Source: Euperipatoides rowelli (taxonomy: Eukaryota; Onychophora; Udeonychophora; Euonychophora; Peripatopsidae). Taken from it: 10,701 nt of DNA. A program made the translations under genes and the position numbers. The stretch lies in the NCBI GenBank assembly GCA_003024985.2, contig PXIH01S0025484.1; one strand, written 5' to 3'. The notes under the pieces are model-generated. The model saw only the letters and a program-made list of their open reading frames with translations. It searched no databases and was not told the origin of the DNA. Of this stretch, positions 1 through 8,629 are shown one piece after another (the stretch's first letter is position 1; every line of letters starts with the position of its first letter).

Positions 1-34
1 CTGGTCTAAATCCAGACAAACACTATATTGTATA
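1..34 (+). repeat. Partial exact duplicate of the T-box exon (exon fragment)
   Basis: Bases 1-34 are identical to 174-207 inside the T-box exon; the repeat offset is 173 bases. In the exon's frame this copy reads G-L-N-P-D-K-H-Y-I-V and then meets TAA at 33-35, so it cannot replace the exon. The left end of the copy is cut by the window edge, so its full length is unknown. Identity stops abruptly after base 34. It is either a recent partial tandem duplication or an assembly artefact in which two overlapping contig ends were not merged. The sequence alone cannot separate these. Confidence 0.85.
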
Positions 35-141
35 AGGTTTTATAAATGTTTTTTTTTTCACCGTAGAGCAACATAGATATATTATAAATCATCAATTAAA
101 AGATACCCAGTTATTATTATTTTTTATTTTTTTTAATTTAG

Positions 142-296
142 GCGGATGTTTCCGACTCTTCAAATCCAGTTTGCTGGTCTAAATCCAGACAAACACTATA
201 TTGTATATTTTGATGTCATTCCAGTGGATAATAATTTATGGAAATATATGCGAGGCCAATGGGTTCCTAGTTCTAAGGCAGGACCTTCACTAGAGG
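142..296 (+). CDS. Internal exon of a T-box transcription factor (partial T-box DNA-binding domain)
   Basis: This exon encodes about 51 residues of a T-box, the sequence-specific DNA-binding domain of nuclear developmental transcription factors. Visible hallmarks are R-M-F-P-T-L at the start, G-L-N-P-D-K-H-Y near residue 10, V-I-P-V-D-N, and W-K-Y..G-Q-W-V-P..K-A-G-P near the end. The W-K-Y..G-x-W-V-P pattern recalls Brachyury-type T-boxes. The V-P-V-D-N stretch is shared with other classes, so I give no subfamily or symbol. The acceptor is strong: a T-rich tract ending TTTAG at 137-141. Base 142 completes a split codon that is followed by CGG ATG. The donor is GAGG|GTACAT, with GT at 297-298, and leaves one base of the next codon. 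Family knowledge places an intron here, before the conserved Y-I-H-P-D-S-P segment. I did not find that segment downstream, so the next intron would exceed 10 kb or the next exon lies elsewhere. ATG 146 is an internal methionine, not the start codon. Confidence 0.9.
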
Positions 297-483
297 GTAC
301 ATTTTTTTTACTGTGTTTATTTGCTGCATTTATTTACCGTACTTTGTTTATTTTCTTATTTATTCATTAGCAGTTGTTGACATGACAATCATATTATCAT
401 CTGTACATTTAAAGAAAATGTTAAAATACCATGCTAAATTACCCATATTCACAGTATATACATGGGAGAGTAATGCAGAAGTG

Positions 484-494
484 CCCCCCCCCCC
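484..494. repeat. Poly(C) tract (11 C)
   Basis: Eleven consecutive C bases stand out in an AT-rich background. They lie 187 bases after the exon donor. This is a length-variable homopolymer and a likely site of sequencing error. Confidence 0.9.
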
Positions 495-647
495 TGCCCT
501 GTCAGCAGTGTTTATATGGATAACCACCTTACTGACTATTGTAGGTATAGTCACGAATGTTTATCCGTTTCTTTTATGGCAATATTTGATTTTTTTCTTA
601 TGAAAAAAATCACAAGAGATTCATAAAAAAATAATTCAAATGTACAA

Positions 648-700
648 CCCCCCCTCCCCCCCTAAAAAAAGTGTTCATATGTGAGTTTGTGTGTGTGTGT
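648..700. repeat. C-rich tract followed by a short (GT)6 microsatellite
   Basis: A nearly pure C tract runs from 648 to 662, broken by one T at 655. An A-run and a short spacer follow, and then six GT units run from 689 to 700. This is simple-sequence DNA with no other function visible. Confidence 0.85.
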
Positions 701-2223
701 CGTGATTCATTCCTACTTGTGTGAATTGTATTTTGCATACTAAAATTATTAACATACACACTATGGTGATACACCCTTACTTGTTATTAATATCAATTCA
801 AAACCATCATCACAATTAAGCAAGATCTTGCCTTTCTTGGTTCACTAATGCATTTATATAGGCTGTTCTGCCCCATCTTAATCAAGACTAAACATTCACA
901 TCTGTCACCTCAGATTAATGAATCATGCTCACACATATAATAACATTTTGTTTGAAATAATCCACGGACATAATTTCTCTATTCTTGTGTCAGTCATGTT
1001 TGCTCCTTGAAACAAAATTGACTGCAACATTCCTTGATTATGATGTAATTGAGAGTGAAACAGCTAAATTAAAGGGACTCAGTTTCATTTCCTTTTATTT
1101 TGGCTTACTGGTTACTGACTTATAATATTGTGTGTTGATACAATATGTCATTGGACACTCTCCTGGGTATAGTAGAGACAGATATTAGGTGATCATGACC
1201 CAAAGGCAACTGATCACTATCACAAATTATTTAAGGATCACATTACATAAAAAAACCTAAACTACTTTCACAAGATCTGTAAAAACAACACATTAATTTC
1301 ATTTCTAAAACTTACTATTTAAATGAAACATTAAATAAAATGACAATTGCATGGACAGGATTTATCCAAAACAAAGACAAATGATTACTGTTAGAAATGT
1401 CAAATAAGAAATTTGCCTCACTCGCTGTTCTGATGAAAGTACAGATTTAGGCAACCTATCAGTATTAGCCATATTGATAAGGGATAGGGCCTAATACAAA
1501 ATTATATTGCACCATTGCATTTTGGGAAACTTAAACTAATTATATTATAAACTTAATAATTAAGACTTATCAGGTACTTATTACATTGTTAAATTAATAA
1601 ATGTGTACTTGGTTAACAAAAAATGTACATTAAAGCAATTAATCATCGGTTGTACTATTGCACCACAGATATTGCTAAAAAAAGAATGCAATAGATTAGC
1701 AATTAAAATATCAAACACAGAAAGCATGGATGTTTGTTGGAGTATAAATGATATTATCTCATTGTGAATAATTATGAGCTTGTTTGATAAGATCAATCGG
1801 ATATTATCTAATGTTACCTGGCCCAGTGAAGCGAATCAAAGCAGGCTTCAAATATATACTGGTGTTAGCTTATTCCTAGCAGCTGTTGGCGTTATGGTAG
1901 TTTCAGGTTACGTTTAAATATAGAGTATCTGGAAGATGTAAAACTGGGTTATTAATAGTTCTTTAACATTATTGAAATGATACATCAGCAGATATTATGA
2001 ATGGTAGATCATATTATACAATTTCTTTTCCATTATAGCTTTTTTCCTGAATCGTTCTATATAAAAATGTGCATGCTACAGGGATTGCTCTTTATTATCT
2101 TCTAATTATGCCAAAGGGTCTTCATTGTTGATTATTTAATTAACTGAGAATAATTAAAATATGCTTTTATTTTCAGCTTTGACATTTTAATGCTATTTTG
2201 ATATTTCAGAAAGTAAAGTGTGC

Positions 2224-2235
2224 GGGGGGGGGGGG
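2224..2235. repeat. Poly(G) tract (12 G)
   Basis: Twelve consecutive G bases interrupt AT-rich DNA. Such a tract can form G-rich secondary structure and is prone to length errors. Confidence 0.9.
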
Positions 2236-4368
2236 AGTCATGCTACATAATGACTAAACTATTTACATAGAATGTCTTCATCTACTAAATAAAGTCAACA
2301 CCAAACAGTTAAACAATTAGCCAATAATTATCATGTTTATATGGTCATTTGACCAAGCAATGACTAAACAATTTAAAATGTAAACATGAAACATCTAAAA
2401 TCACAAAAATAACTATACAATTTCAAATTTGACAATACATAGTAATGAAGATAGATGACCTGGAAAGTTTTGCTTAAAATTACAAGTAAATAACTAAATT
2501 ATAAAGGTCTAAAGAAAAAAACATTGGCCAAAGGTGCACCTTTAGTTTAAATGATTCTCCAAAAAATAAAATGTAGAACATAAGTTATAGTTCTTGCATG
2601 ACTCTCCAGGTTTAAATAACTTAAATTTAATCACACAGAGTTTGTCCAATATTCCAACAATCACTCGTAAAAGATCTCCATATCACGGTTTCTTATTTGG
2701 GAACAGTAGGATCTTTTGTAATTAGCAGGGCATAGAGAACATCTCAATAGTAATTCCTAGTTCTGCATTTTATTAGTTCAGACATCATAAGATAAGATTA
2801 ATATAGGATAAGTTGATTGTCATTTTACTATGTACTCAGTTATAAACCTTCAGAATTTCACTAAGTGGTTCATCTCAGCTCAGGTAAAACTTTGCATTCA
2901 TAGGTTAACCTAGTCACAATGTCATAATTGTCTGCATACATCAATGTGGTCATTTTCTCCATTATTCAAATAATCTCTTGTTTTTGCCCTACTTTTAGAA
3001 TGTTTATCTTTGTTCAAAATTCTCCGGAGGCTCAAGTCAACTTGTTGGATCTGGTTTTTAAGTGCAATAAAAAAAAAGATAAGATGCAAAACTGATATCT
3101 TCAAATTACTTAAGGACACCAATGTTCAAGAATTGTCCACAGATACCAGAAATGTTAAAACTAAGACGAAACAAAGGGAAATTGCATCACATTGAATTTT
3201 TAACAATTATAAACTTCACTTTATTAATTTAATAACAGGTGATGGGAAAGTTCATAGAAGAAACAAGAATGTACATAATCTTGCACTCATCCAATTATAT
3301 TTAATATGACCATTACACAAATTTACAAATTAGACATTAAACTTAAATAATTACATACAAAGTAATGTTAATGATAACATCCATCAACTTTAATCCATGA
3401 CAATCCAACAAATATTTCTATTTTAAAATAATAAGATTTCACAATCGGCCATTACTGTCAGTTAGGCCTACACAAAAAACAAATACTGCTCCTTTAAATT
3501 TAGTTAGGGCGCCTGAACTTAAACAAAAGTAATGCTCTACAATGATTCCATATTAGGTAATTAAAGGGCTCTTTAATTCAGACTTTAACGATGACTGAGC
3601 TAATATATTATCTCTTATTTTAAGAATTATTGTAATGTTTTATGGGAATATAATGAACATAATAAGGTGTCAGGAAGTGGACCAGATTTCATAATTGGAA
3701 TGAAATTCATATTTCTGTCTGTCCGTATTAATGAAAGATCCTCTATATAAAAAAAAAATAATGTTCTATAAGAGTCAATGCTTGAAATTGTTTACTAAAA
3801 ATGACCTAAAAGCTGACTAGACTTGGATAAGTCTTTAATATACAGTGTTAGACCTTAAAGATTTATTAATATTGATATTCAGTTTGATTTTCTTATATAT
3901 TGCCACATATACACACAATATACAGTTTATACATCTGTATTTTGTAATTGTGAATATATTTTTTTGTTCTTCTAGAAATAATGAGGAGAAATTAATAATT
4001 CAATATGAACATATACTTGTATGTGTATTTTTTCCCACGCTTGTCAAGAAAAAACAATAATTGAATATTAAAAATTATATAATTTTATGAGACATTTTCA
4101 TTTTAATGTATATCTTCAAGCGTGTAAAAATATACAATTTTAAAATATATTTAGGAAAAAGAAAAATGCCATTGTTTATTTTTGTATTAGAATATTTTAT
4201 TTTCTTGTCTAGATAAATCTAATATTTTTATTTTCTAAATTAGTTTTACAATGAATAATATTAGTTTAATATTTTCTGAGTGATTTTTTTTTAAATTTTT
4301 TATTTTATTTTTTCTTGTTTGTTTATTCGACAGTAGATGGCCTAGATGGCCGTCCTAGTTTATACTTA

Positions 4369-4643
4369 TGCATTTTTCATTTTAAGAATTTTAATCCTTT
4401 TTTCATCTCTCCATGTTACTCCTGCAATGCACATCTCCATATTTTTTTTTACTTGTTTCTATTTTTTTTAATCATTTTTGCATTGATTGTCCAAGTTTCA
4501 ACACCTTATGTCAACACTTGTAGTACACACTAGTCAAAAGATATATATATATATTTTTAAACATATAGGAAGTTTTCTTATTAAAAAATATTGTTTAATT
4601 TGTCAAAATTATTCCAGCCCATATCCATTCTCTAATGAGTTCA
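4369..4643 (-). pseudogene. LINE C-terminal (post-RT) region remnant
   Basis: Three pieces match the region after the RT in RTE-like LINEs. At about 4643-4598 the minus strand reads E-L-I-R-E-W-I-W-A-G-I-I, where R-R-I-x-x-x-W-A-A-F is usual. At 4505-4464 it reads G-V-E-T-W-T-I-N-A-K-M-I-K-K, close to the conserved Y-G-x-E-T-W-T-L segment. At 4440-4369 it reads M-E-M-C-I-A-G-V-T-W-R-D-E-K-R-I-K-I, close to M-E-R-x-M-L-G-I-T-L-R-D, and ends at a TAA just below. The pieces are in different frames. The plus-strand ORF across 4315-4533 is a shadow of this relic. Confidence 0.72.
4541..4554. repeat. (AT)7 microsatellite
   Basis: Seven AT units lie within the decayed LINE. This is ordinary simple-sequence DNA. 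Confidence 0.85.
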
Positions 4644-4857
4644 CACGTCTGTTGTTTTACTTGTAGTAATCAATTGAATCAAATATACTAGTTGTTGAAC
4701 TTTTCAATTACAATGTCACTAGCATGGTTACATGGACATCAAACATTTTTTTTAGTTTCTAAAAATAGTTCCCCAGGTGGAATGTAGATGGCACTATTAC
4801 TGGCTTCGGAACACAACCATATTCCAATTGTGGTTATAGAATTACTTCAATCAATTA

Positions 4858-5380
4858 AGATTGCAGATATTTGTTCATGACTTTAGTTTTTGCTACATTA
4901 AATTTCAGGCCTGAGTTTGATCTAGCATCAACTAGCTCAATGATCTGTCTCTGGTATCTATAATCAGTAAAACTTAGTTGTTCAGATAGGATCCATTTAT
5001 CCATAATTTGGTTTGTTTCAATTCTTGTCTTCTAAATAATATTTTAAAGTGTAAAAGTAAATAACTTTTGAGATATTGTGTCACCTTAACAATCTCCTTT
5101 TTCAATTTGGATCTTGTAGTTAGTTGTCTTTATGTAGTCATTACAATTAGTTGTTGCCCTTTTATATGTTGTTCATCAAATCAATTTATGATTTTTTTAA
5201 TACCTTGTCTCTTTAGGGCGTCCAATACAAAATGAATAGTCAATATATTCCAACCTCGCTGGACTATAGTATGTTGTTGTCCGTCATATTTGTATTTCTA
5301 TATATGCATAATCAAAGGCATTTGCACAGTCAACAAGTCAAATGTATGGGGAAGTTCATATTAATTGCATCAATGAATGA
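4858..5380 (-). pseudogene. Reverse transcriptase domain remnant of the RTE-like LINE
   Basis: This is the relic of the polymerase that copies LINE RNA into DNA. Reading downward, frame fragments near 5380-5345 give I-D-A-I-N-M-N-F-P-I-H. At 5337-5305, L-V-D-C-A-N-A-F-D-Y-A is RT motif A, with the catalytic aspartate followed by A-F-D. At 5228-5184, V-L-D-A-L-K-R-Q-G-I-K-K-I-I-N matches the helix after motif A. The frame is then open from 5031 to 4858 (58 codons). It contains Q-L-S-F-T-D-Y at 4980-4960, where the catalytic F-A-D-D box is expected, and S-G-L-K-F-N-V-A-K-T-K-V-M at 4914-4876, a very typical following motif. The box has lost its second aspartate, so the enzyme would be dead. The fingers region, about 200 residues upstream of motif A, is not visible. 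It has been deleted or displaced by the hAT insertion. Confidence 0.8.
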
Positions 5381-5631
5381 CTACTCTTAGTGCTTACAGA
5401 TGGTCCCTGCTGAGGCGAAGATACAAACTTGCAGGGTCCGCCATTTCTTGTGGGGGTGGGGGAGGCACCAGAAATTTTAAGGTGTAATGTTAGGAGAATA
5501 AAAAGAAGAAAGGGACAATTTAATTGTATTATTTTAATGAAACATTAAAAATATTTATATATCAAATTTTGAAAACTTAAATATTATTTTATTTATATTT
5601 TATAAAAAATATCCCCTGTTTACAAAATATA

Positions 5632-5671
5632 CTTTATTTTCAAAAAATCTGCTTTATTTTCAAGAAATCTG
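5632..5671. repeat. Two tandem 20-base units
   Basis: Two adjacent 20-base copies begin CTTTATTTTCAA and end AATCTG, with one mismatch between them. They lie in the AT-rich DNA between the candidate hAT terminus and the transposase relic. They look like a local slippage duplication. Confidence 0.85.
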
Positions 5672-5832
5672 CTATCAAAAAAAAAAAAAGTTTCAAGAAA
5701 TGTTGTCACGCCACACTGCTCTATTGTGATTGTATTGTTAAGGATGAAACTTTCTAAAACTAAGAGATTAAAAACACATAAAAATATCAGATAACTGGCT
5801 GTAGCCAGCTAGCTTCTCTCCCTCCCCACAAG

Positions 5833-6073
5833 GTTTGTACAGCTTATATTTTATTTACCACAATTCCTGTAACAACTGCAATAGCTGAGAGATCATTTTC
5901 AGAACTTAAACCAATTAAGACTTCTTAGAAGTACTTTGTCACAGGATAGACTCACTGGACTTAATATTTTGAGTATAGGAAATGAGATATCTAGGGAAAC
6001 AGATGTCAACCTGATTATAGATTCATTTGCTTCCATGTCTGTAATGTATCTTCATATTATTTTACAAAGCTAA
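5833..6073 (+). pseudogene. hAT-family transposase C-terminal (dimerisation) region, broken
   Basis: hAT transposases are cut-and-paste enzymes, and their C-terminal region mediates dimerisation. The reading from 5833 gives V-C-T-A-Y-I-L-F, then I-P-V-T-T-A-I-A-E-R-S-F-S-E-L-K-P-I-K. This is the well-known A-S-A-E-R-S-F-S-x-L-K-x-I-K hAT signature. At 5926-5928 the frame hits TAG. Continuing in the other frame from 5924 gives L-R-S-T-L-S-Q-D-R-L-T-G-L-N-I-L-S-I, the expected continuation, ending at TAA 6071-6073. A loss of about two bases near 5923 explains the break. The wording is closest to the ZMYM1-like or P52-repressor-like animal hAT group (inference). The catalytic core upstream is not visible, so this is a dead fragment. 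Confidence 0.85.
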
Positions 6074-6084
6074 TATATTCTATT

Positions 6085-6315
6085 TTAGACCATGAATCTT
6101 TCTTGTTTTGAATATGTTACTTTTCCATTAGATTTTAATCGTGTTATTTTCTTAACAGGTTTATTATATTTTGAACCATTGATATGTTTCAAATTATTTA
6201 AGCATTTTTCTTTGATGCTAAAATTGATTTCTTCCAAATCTTGTACTTCTTGCTGCATATCTAGTAATGTGTTGGATCTGTTTTTGAAATTTAACTGAAG
6301 CTCATGTGTGTGTGT
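6085..6315 (-). pseudogene. LINE linker between endonuclease and reverse transcriptase (remnant)
   Basis: This stretch is open for 76 codons on the minus strand, without an ATG start, and ends at TAA 6087-6085. It is rich in K, E, N and Q. Near its start it carries E-L-Q-L-N-F-K-N-R-S-N-T-L, followed by L-E-E-I-N and I-K-E-K. This resembles the linker after the endonuclease of RTE-like LINEs, where an F-x-L-x-L-x-N-R-F-x-x-L pattern is usual. It continues the endonuclease relic directly upstream, after a frame change near 6313-6370. Only 11 bases separate it from the end of the hAT relic on the other strand, so the insertion boundary should fall near 6074-6085. Confidence 0.6.
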
Positions 6316-6369
6316 TCATTTGGTACTCATATCTAATTGATTGAAACTTCCTTTAGAGATGTTTAACCA

Positions 6370-6791
6370 TTTAAAGTGCTTGATTTAGAATAGTTTGACA
6401 CCTTGCTTGCCTGTGATTGCTGCCTGTGTTAAATTGGTTGAGTTTTGAGCTGTTTTGCATTATCTTTTTTCTTGTTAACAAGTATGTACATAATTTCATT
6501 CTTCACTCCAATTGGTTCTCTCCAAGTTAATTTGGTGCCTTTTAAAAATGAATTCATGATTAACAAATTATTATTTTCTGTTCTCTATCATTCCTCAAAC
6601 CATGATCAAATTTTCCAACTGAATTGTAATCTTTTTATTGTGCTCCTACTTTTGCACTGAAGTCACCCGTCCTTATATGTTTTCTCGGTAGTAGAAGATT
6701 TGTCCACTCTTGAGTTGTATTACTCTTCTCCCTTATGCCTAATTTCACTTAGTCCTACAAAGTCACACTTGATTTTACACAATTCTCCTTC
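6370..6791 (-). pseudogene. LINE endonuclease domain remnant
   Basis: This is the relic of the DNA-nicking endonuclease that starts target-primed reverse transcription in RTE-like LINEs. At 6791-6723 the frame reads ..C-K-I-K-C-D-F-V-G-L-S-E-I-R-H-K-G-E-E, which contains the catalytic-glutamate L-S-E motif, and then meets TAA at 6722-6720. At 6670-6641 a second piece reads T-G-D-F-S-A-K-V-G, followed by V-G-K-F-D-H-G-L-R-N-D-R. After a frame change, 6569 to about 6450 gives N-L-L-I-M-N-S-F, L-T-W-R-E-P and K-N-E-I-M-Y-I-L. After another change, 6448-6370 gives L-N-Q-F-N-T-G-S-N-H-R. From family knowledge, roughly 80 residues are missing between the first two pieces. Catalytic positions are altered: G-S-D-H has become G-S-N-H, and N-E-I-D-Y has become N-E-I-M-Y. 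It is almost certainly inactive. Confidence 0.82.
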
Positions 6792-7967
6792 TATCTCTTA
6801 TAGCATTGTTCATTTGAAATAATTTTACAATTAAACATATGGTCAGCTTCACAAGTCTGCATAATGGTTTCATCTGGATATTCTTTGCAGCCTCTGCCAT
6901 CATGAACCATCACTGCCTTGAATGGGGTAAATCAGAACCTGCAAAGTATAAGGGTCATTTAGTTACTTTTAGTTTAATGGTATTTTCTAGGAAGAAATGA
7001 CTGTACAGGTTGGTGAGTTCCACAAATATAAGCTATGGATCTAGCTTTTAGCATTCTAACACCTAACATTGCAAGGCGACAATGGACAAGTAGATTGTTA
7101 TTGGTTGTCAGTAACTGCCTATTATATATATTCACAGCTCTCCCCATATCACTGGAACATTTCAGTTTCTTTAACTTGTGGATGCACCCTCTATCAGCCA
7201 ACTGTTCCAAGTTTAGAGATGTATATTAAATCAACACTGCTATGCATAGTTGCTTCTTATAAAGGCAAGCCTTCAGATATTGAGGACTAGGTTCTTGCTT
7301 TACACATAATTGAATTAAATAAATAGGAACCAAGGTGAATTAATACTTAGGAAATATTCATTGCTTCACAATATAACAAACAGAAGAAGACAATTAGTAA
7401 AGAACACATACTGCTTATCTCTCTAGGTAATATATTCATTAGTGGCTCTTGTCTTCCATATTGACATTTTTTTCACAAGAATACTATGAAAACAAATAAG
7501 CAGCCTGTCAGCCTTACAAATATGTAGGAGCTACAACTATAATATTAAGGGTGACATGATACATGAAGGTGAGAAAGGAACAAATGTCAATGTGAGAATG
7601 GTTGCAAGTCTTATTATTGTTGCCCACCAGCATCATTCTTTTAAAGATGCTGTCATTTTGAATTAATATTATAAAAAAAAAAAAATTGACATATTTACTC
7701 ATTAAAAAAGAAAGAATATAACAAAGTATACACAAGTAAAGACAACTAAGAAGGAGTGAATGAGAGATAGAGATGTCCTTCACCCCTACCTTATTACTTA
7801 GTTTGACATTGCCTTCTACATCAGAATAACTATAAAGATACTTCCCTAAGAGATAGTCAATGTTAGCATATAATAATCCCGAGAGCAGGATTTGTTAGTC
7901 ATATATTTTTTTTTCTTATCAAGATTAAGATAAGGAATTTATTATTTTATTTCCCAATGACCTATAG
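6792..7967. other. Stretch without recognisable genes
   Basis: I can assign nothing firmly here. On the minus strand just above the endonuclease relic, about 6930-6800 is open and reads ..M-V-H-D-G-R-G-C-K-E-Y-P-D-E-T. This could be 5' LINE sequence, but I do not recognise it. The overlapping frames near 6974-7290 show no family motif on either strand and are probably chance. The A-run at 7672-7685 and nearby DNA are AT-rich and unremarkable. Confidence 0.5.
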
Positions 7968-8060
7968 CAGGGGTCTCAAACACACGGCCCGGGGGCCACA
8001 TGCGGCCCTATATGCCATCTAGTGCGGCCCTTTGTCAAACTAAAATAAAGACATTGATTG
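7968..8060. mobile_element. GC-rich hAT-type transposon terminus
   Basis: The stretch starts CAGGGGTCTCAAAC and runs into several GGCCC/GCGGCCC blocks, in sharp contrast to the AT-rich surroundings. CAGGGGTCTCAAAC followed by 'cggcccg..ggccacatgcggccc' wording is a terminus I associate with animal hAT elements of the Charlie / GTF2IRD2-related kind. The possible eight-base target duplicate before it is 7960-7967 (acctatag), but I found no second copy. I also found no inverted terminus (a TTTGAGACCCCTG-like end) in the window. It is therefore a truncated copy or an element whose other end is lost. The right limit given is where GC-rich sequence ends, not a proven boundary. Confidence 0.7.
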
Positions 8061-8629
8061 TGGCCCGCCTGCAAATGTCTGGCAATTAAAATTTAATGGC
8101 TTTTTTTTTATAAAGCAAAACTTTAAACCAGCGCTCTATAAATATTTCTATCAGACAGTTTGTTTTTTTGACATTCAGACTGATAGAAATGTATCGTTTT
8201 TAGACAGTTTAACTTTAATTTTTAATAAATGTGGTTTAAAACAGAGTTGTTGTATAAAATTTTTCTTTCAGGCAGCTATTTTTTTTTTAATGTATTTTCA
8301 ATCAGCAGTCGGATTGGCCACAAATGTATGCTTTATAGGTTGTTATATTGTTAAACATCTTTACTTAACTTCCCAGAAAAAAAGTTGTTATTCCTCTTTT
8401 TAATAAAGTCTATATCTAATATTGTCATGTAAGTGTCGCTCATTGTAAAAGTGGTTTAACTCCATGTAAACTAATTATGTAATATTAATGACTTTGCGAA
8501 ACGATCTACAGAAAACAAATTAAATGCAATTAAAATAGTTTTAGTAAATTTTATGGTAAAATAAACACTAAATATTTTAATCATGATGATAAATGAGTGA
8601 TTACAACTAAAATTACATATGAAATACAA
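8061..8629. other. AT-rich stretch after the hAT terminus, no gene seen
   Basis: This may be the interior of the hAT element that starts at 7968, but I recognise no transposase motif on either strand. It holds one clear inverted repeat (8144-8190), listed separately. Confidence 0.5.
8144..8190. repeat. Inverted repeat with 11-base perfect stem
   Basis: ATTTCTATCAG at 8144-8154 pairs with CTGATAGAAAT at 8180-8190 across a 25-base loop. One further base pair beyond a mismatch can be added. The element AGACAGTTT also occurs twice nearby, at 8153-8161 and 8202-8210 approximately. It may be a fold-back part of the neighbouring hAT element. Confidence 0.75.

Larger units (their letters stand above)
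297..4368. other. AT-rich non-coding stretch, probably T-box intron
   Basis: I see no supportable gene here on either strand. Open frames are short, lack family motifs and have the composition of chance ORFs. This includes the frame over 313-603 and those around 1581-1796, 2922-3195 and 3845-4060. The stretch holds a few homopolymer and GT tracts, listed separately. Its position directly after a splice donor on the plus strand suggests that it is intronic. I found no RNA gene and no recognisable SINE box. Confidence 0.6.
5432..6073 (+). mobile_element. Probable hAT transposon relic nested in the LINE
   Basis: The stretch carries a hAT transposase C-terminus on the plus strand (5833-6073) and sits between LINE pieces of the opposite strand. 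At 5432 it begins CAGGGTCCGCC and then passes through a G-rich segment ending GGCACC at about 5470. Many hAT elements start with CAGGG followed by such a G-rich run, so 5432 is a plausible left terminus. I found no matching inverted terminus after 6073 and no second copy of the preceding eight bases (5424-5431). The left boundary is therefore a hypothesis and the right one only approximate. Bases 5480-5830 are AT-rich and I recognise nothing coding in them, which suggests a large internal loss of the transposase gene. Confidence 0.5.
4369..6791 (-). mobile_element. Decayed RTE-like non-LTR retrotransposon (LINE), interrupted by a hAT relic
   Basis: Reading the minus strand from 6791 down to 4369 gives pieces of one LINE polyprotein in the expected order. 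These are an apurinic-type endonuclease (about 6791-6370), a charged linker (6315-6085), reverse transcriptase (about 5380-4858), and the post-RT C-terminal region (about 4643-4369). Motif wording such as G-D-F-x-A-K-V-G, N-Q-F-N-T-G-S, G-L-K-x-N-x-x-K-T-K-V-M and G-V-E-T-W-T is what I know from the RTE class. Every segment is split by stops or frame changes, and key stretches are missing. These include the middle of the endonuclease and the start of the RT domain. Between linker and RT lies DNA carrying a plus-strand hAT relic. I could not define a 3' tail or target-site duplications. The AT-rich DNA at about 4280-4320 may hold the 3' end. Confidence 0.8.

Noticed and set aside
313-603. Plus-strand open frame after the T-box exon, preceded by TTCATTAG as a possible acceptor
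   Set aside because: Its residues do not resemble the next T-box segment (Y-I-H-P-D-S-P) or any family I know. It also runs through a poly(C) tract, as chance frames in this DNA do.
3559-3578. Hairpin AATTAAAG-ggct-CTTTAATT
   Set aside because: An eight-base AT-rich stem is expected by chance in DNA of this composition, and nothing nearby gives it a role.
4315-4533. Plus-strand 72-residue ORF rich in F and L
   Set aside because: It is the complement of the LINE C-terminal relic, and the minus strand carries the recognisable motifs.
6092-6660. Plus-strand ORFs of 68 and 71 residues
   Set aside because: They are shadows of the LINE linker and endonuclease relics on the minus strand.
6974-7290. 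Overlapping ORFs of 64 to 78 residues on both strands
   Set aside because: Neither strand shows a domain, a compositional bias or exon borders that would support coding.
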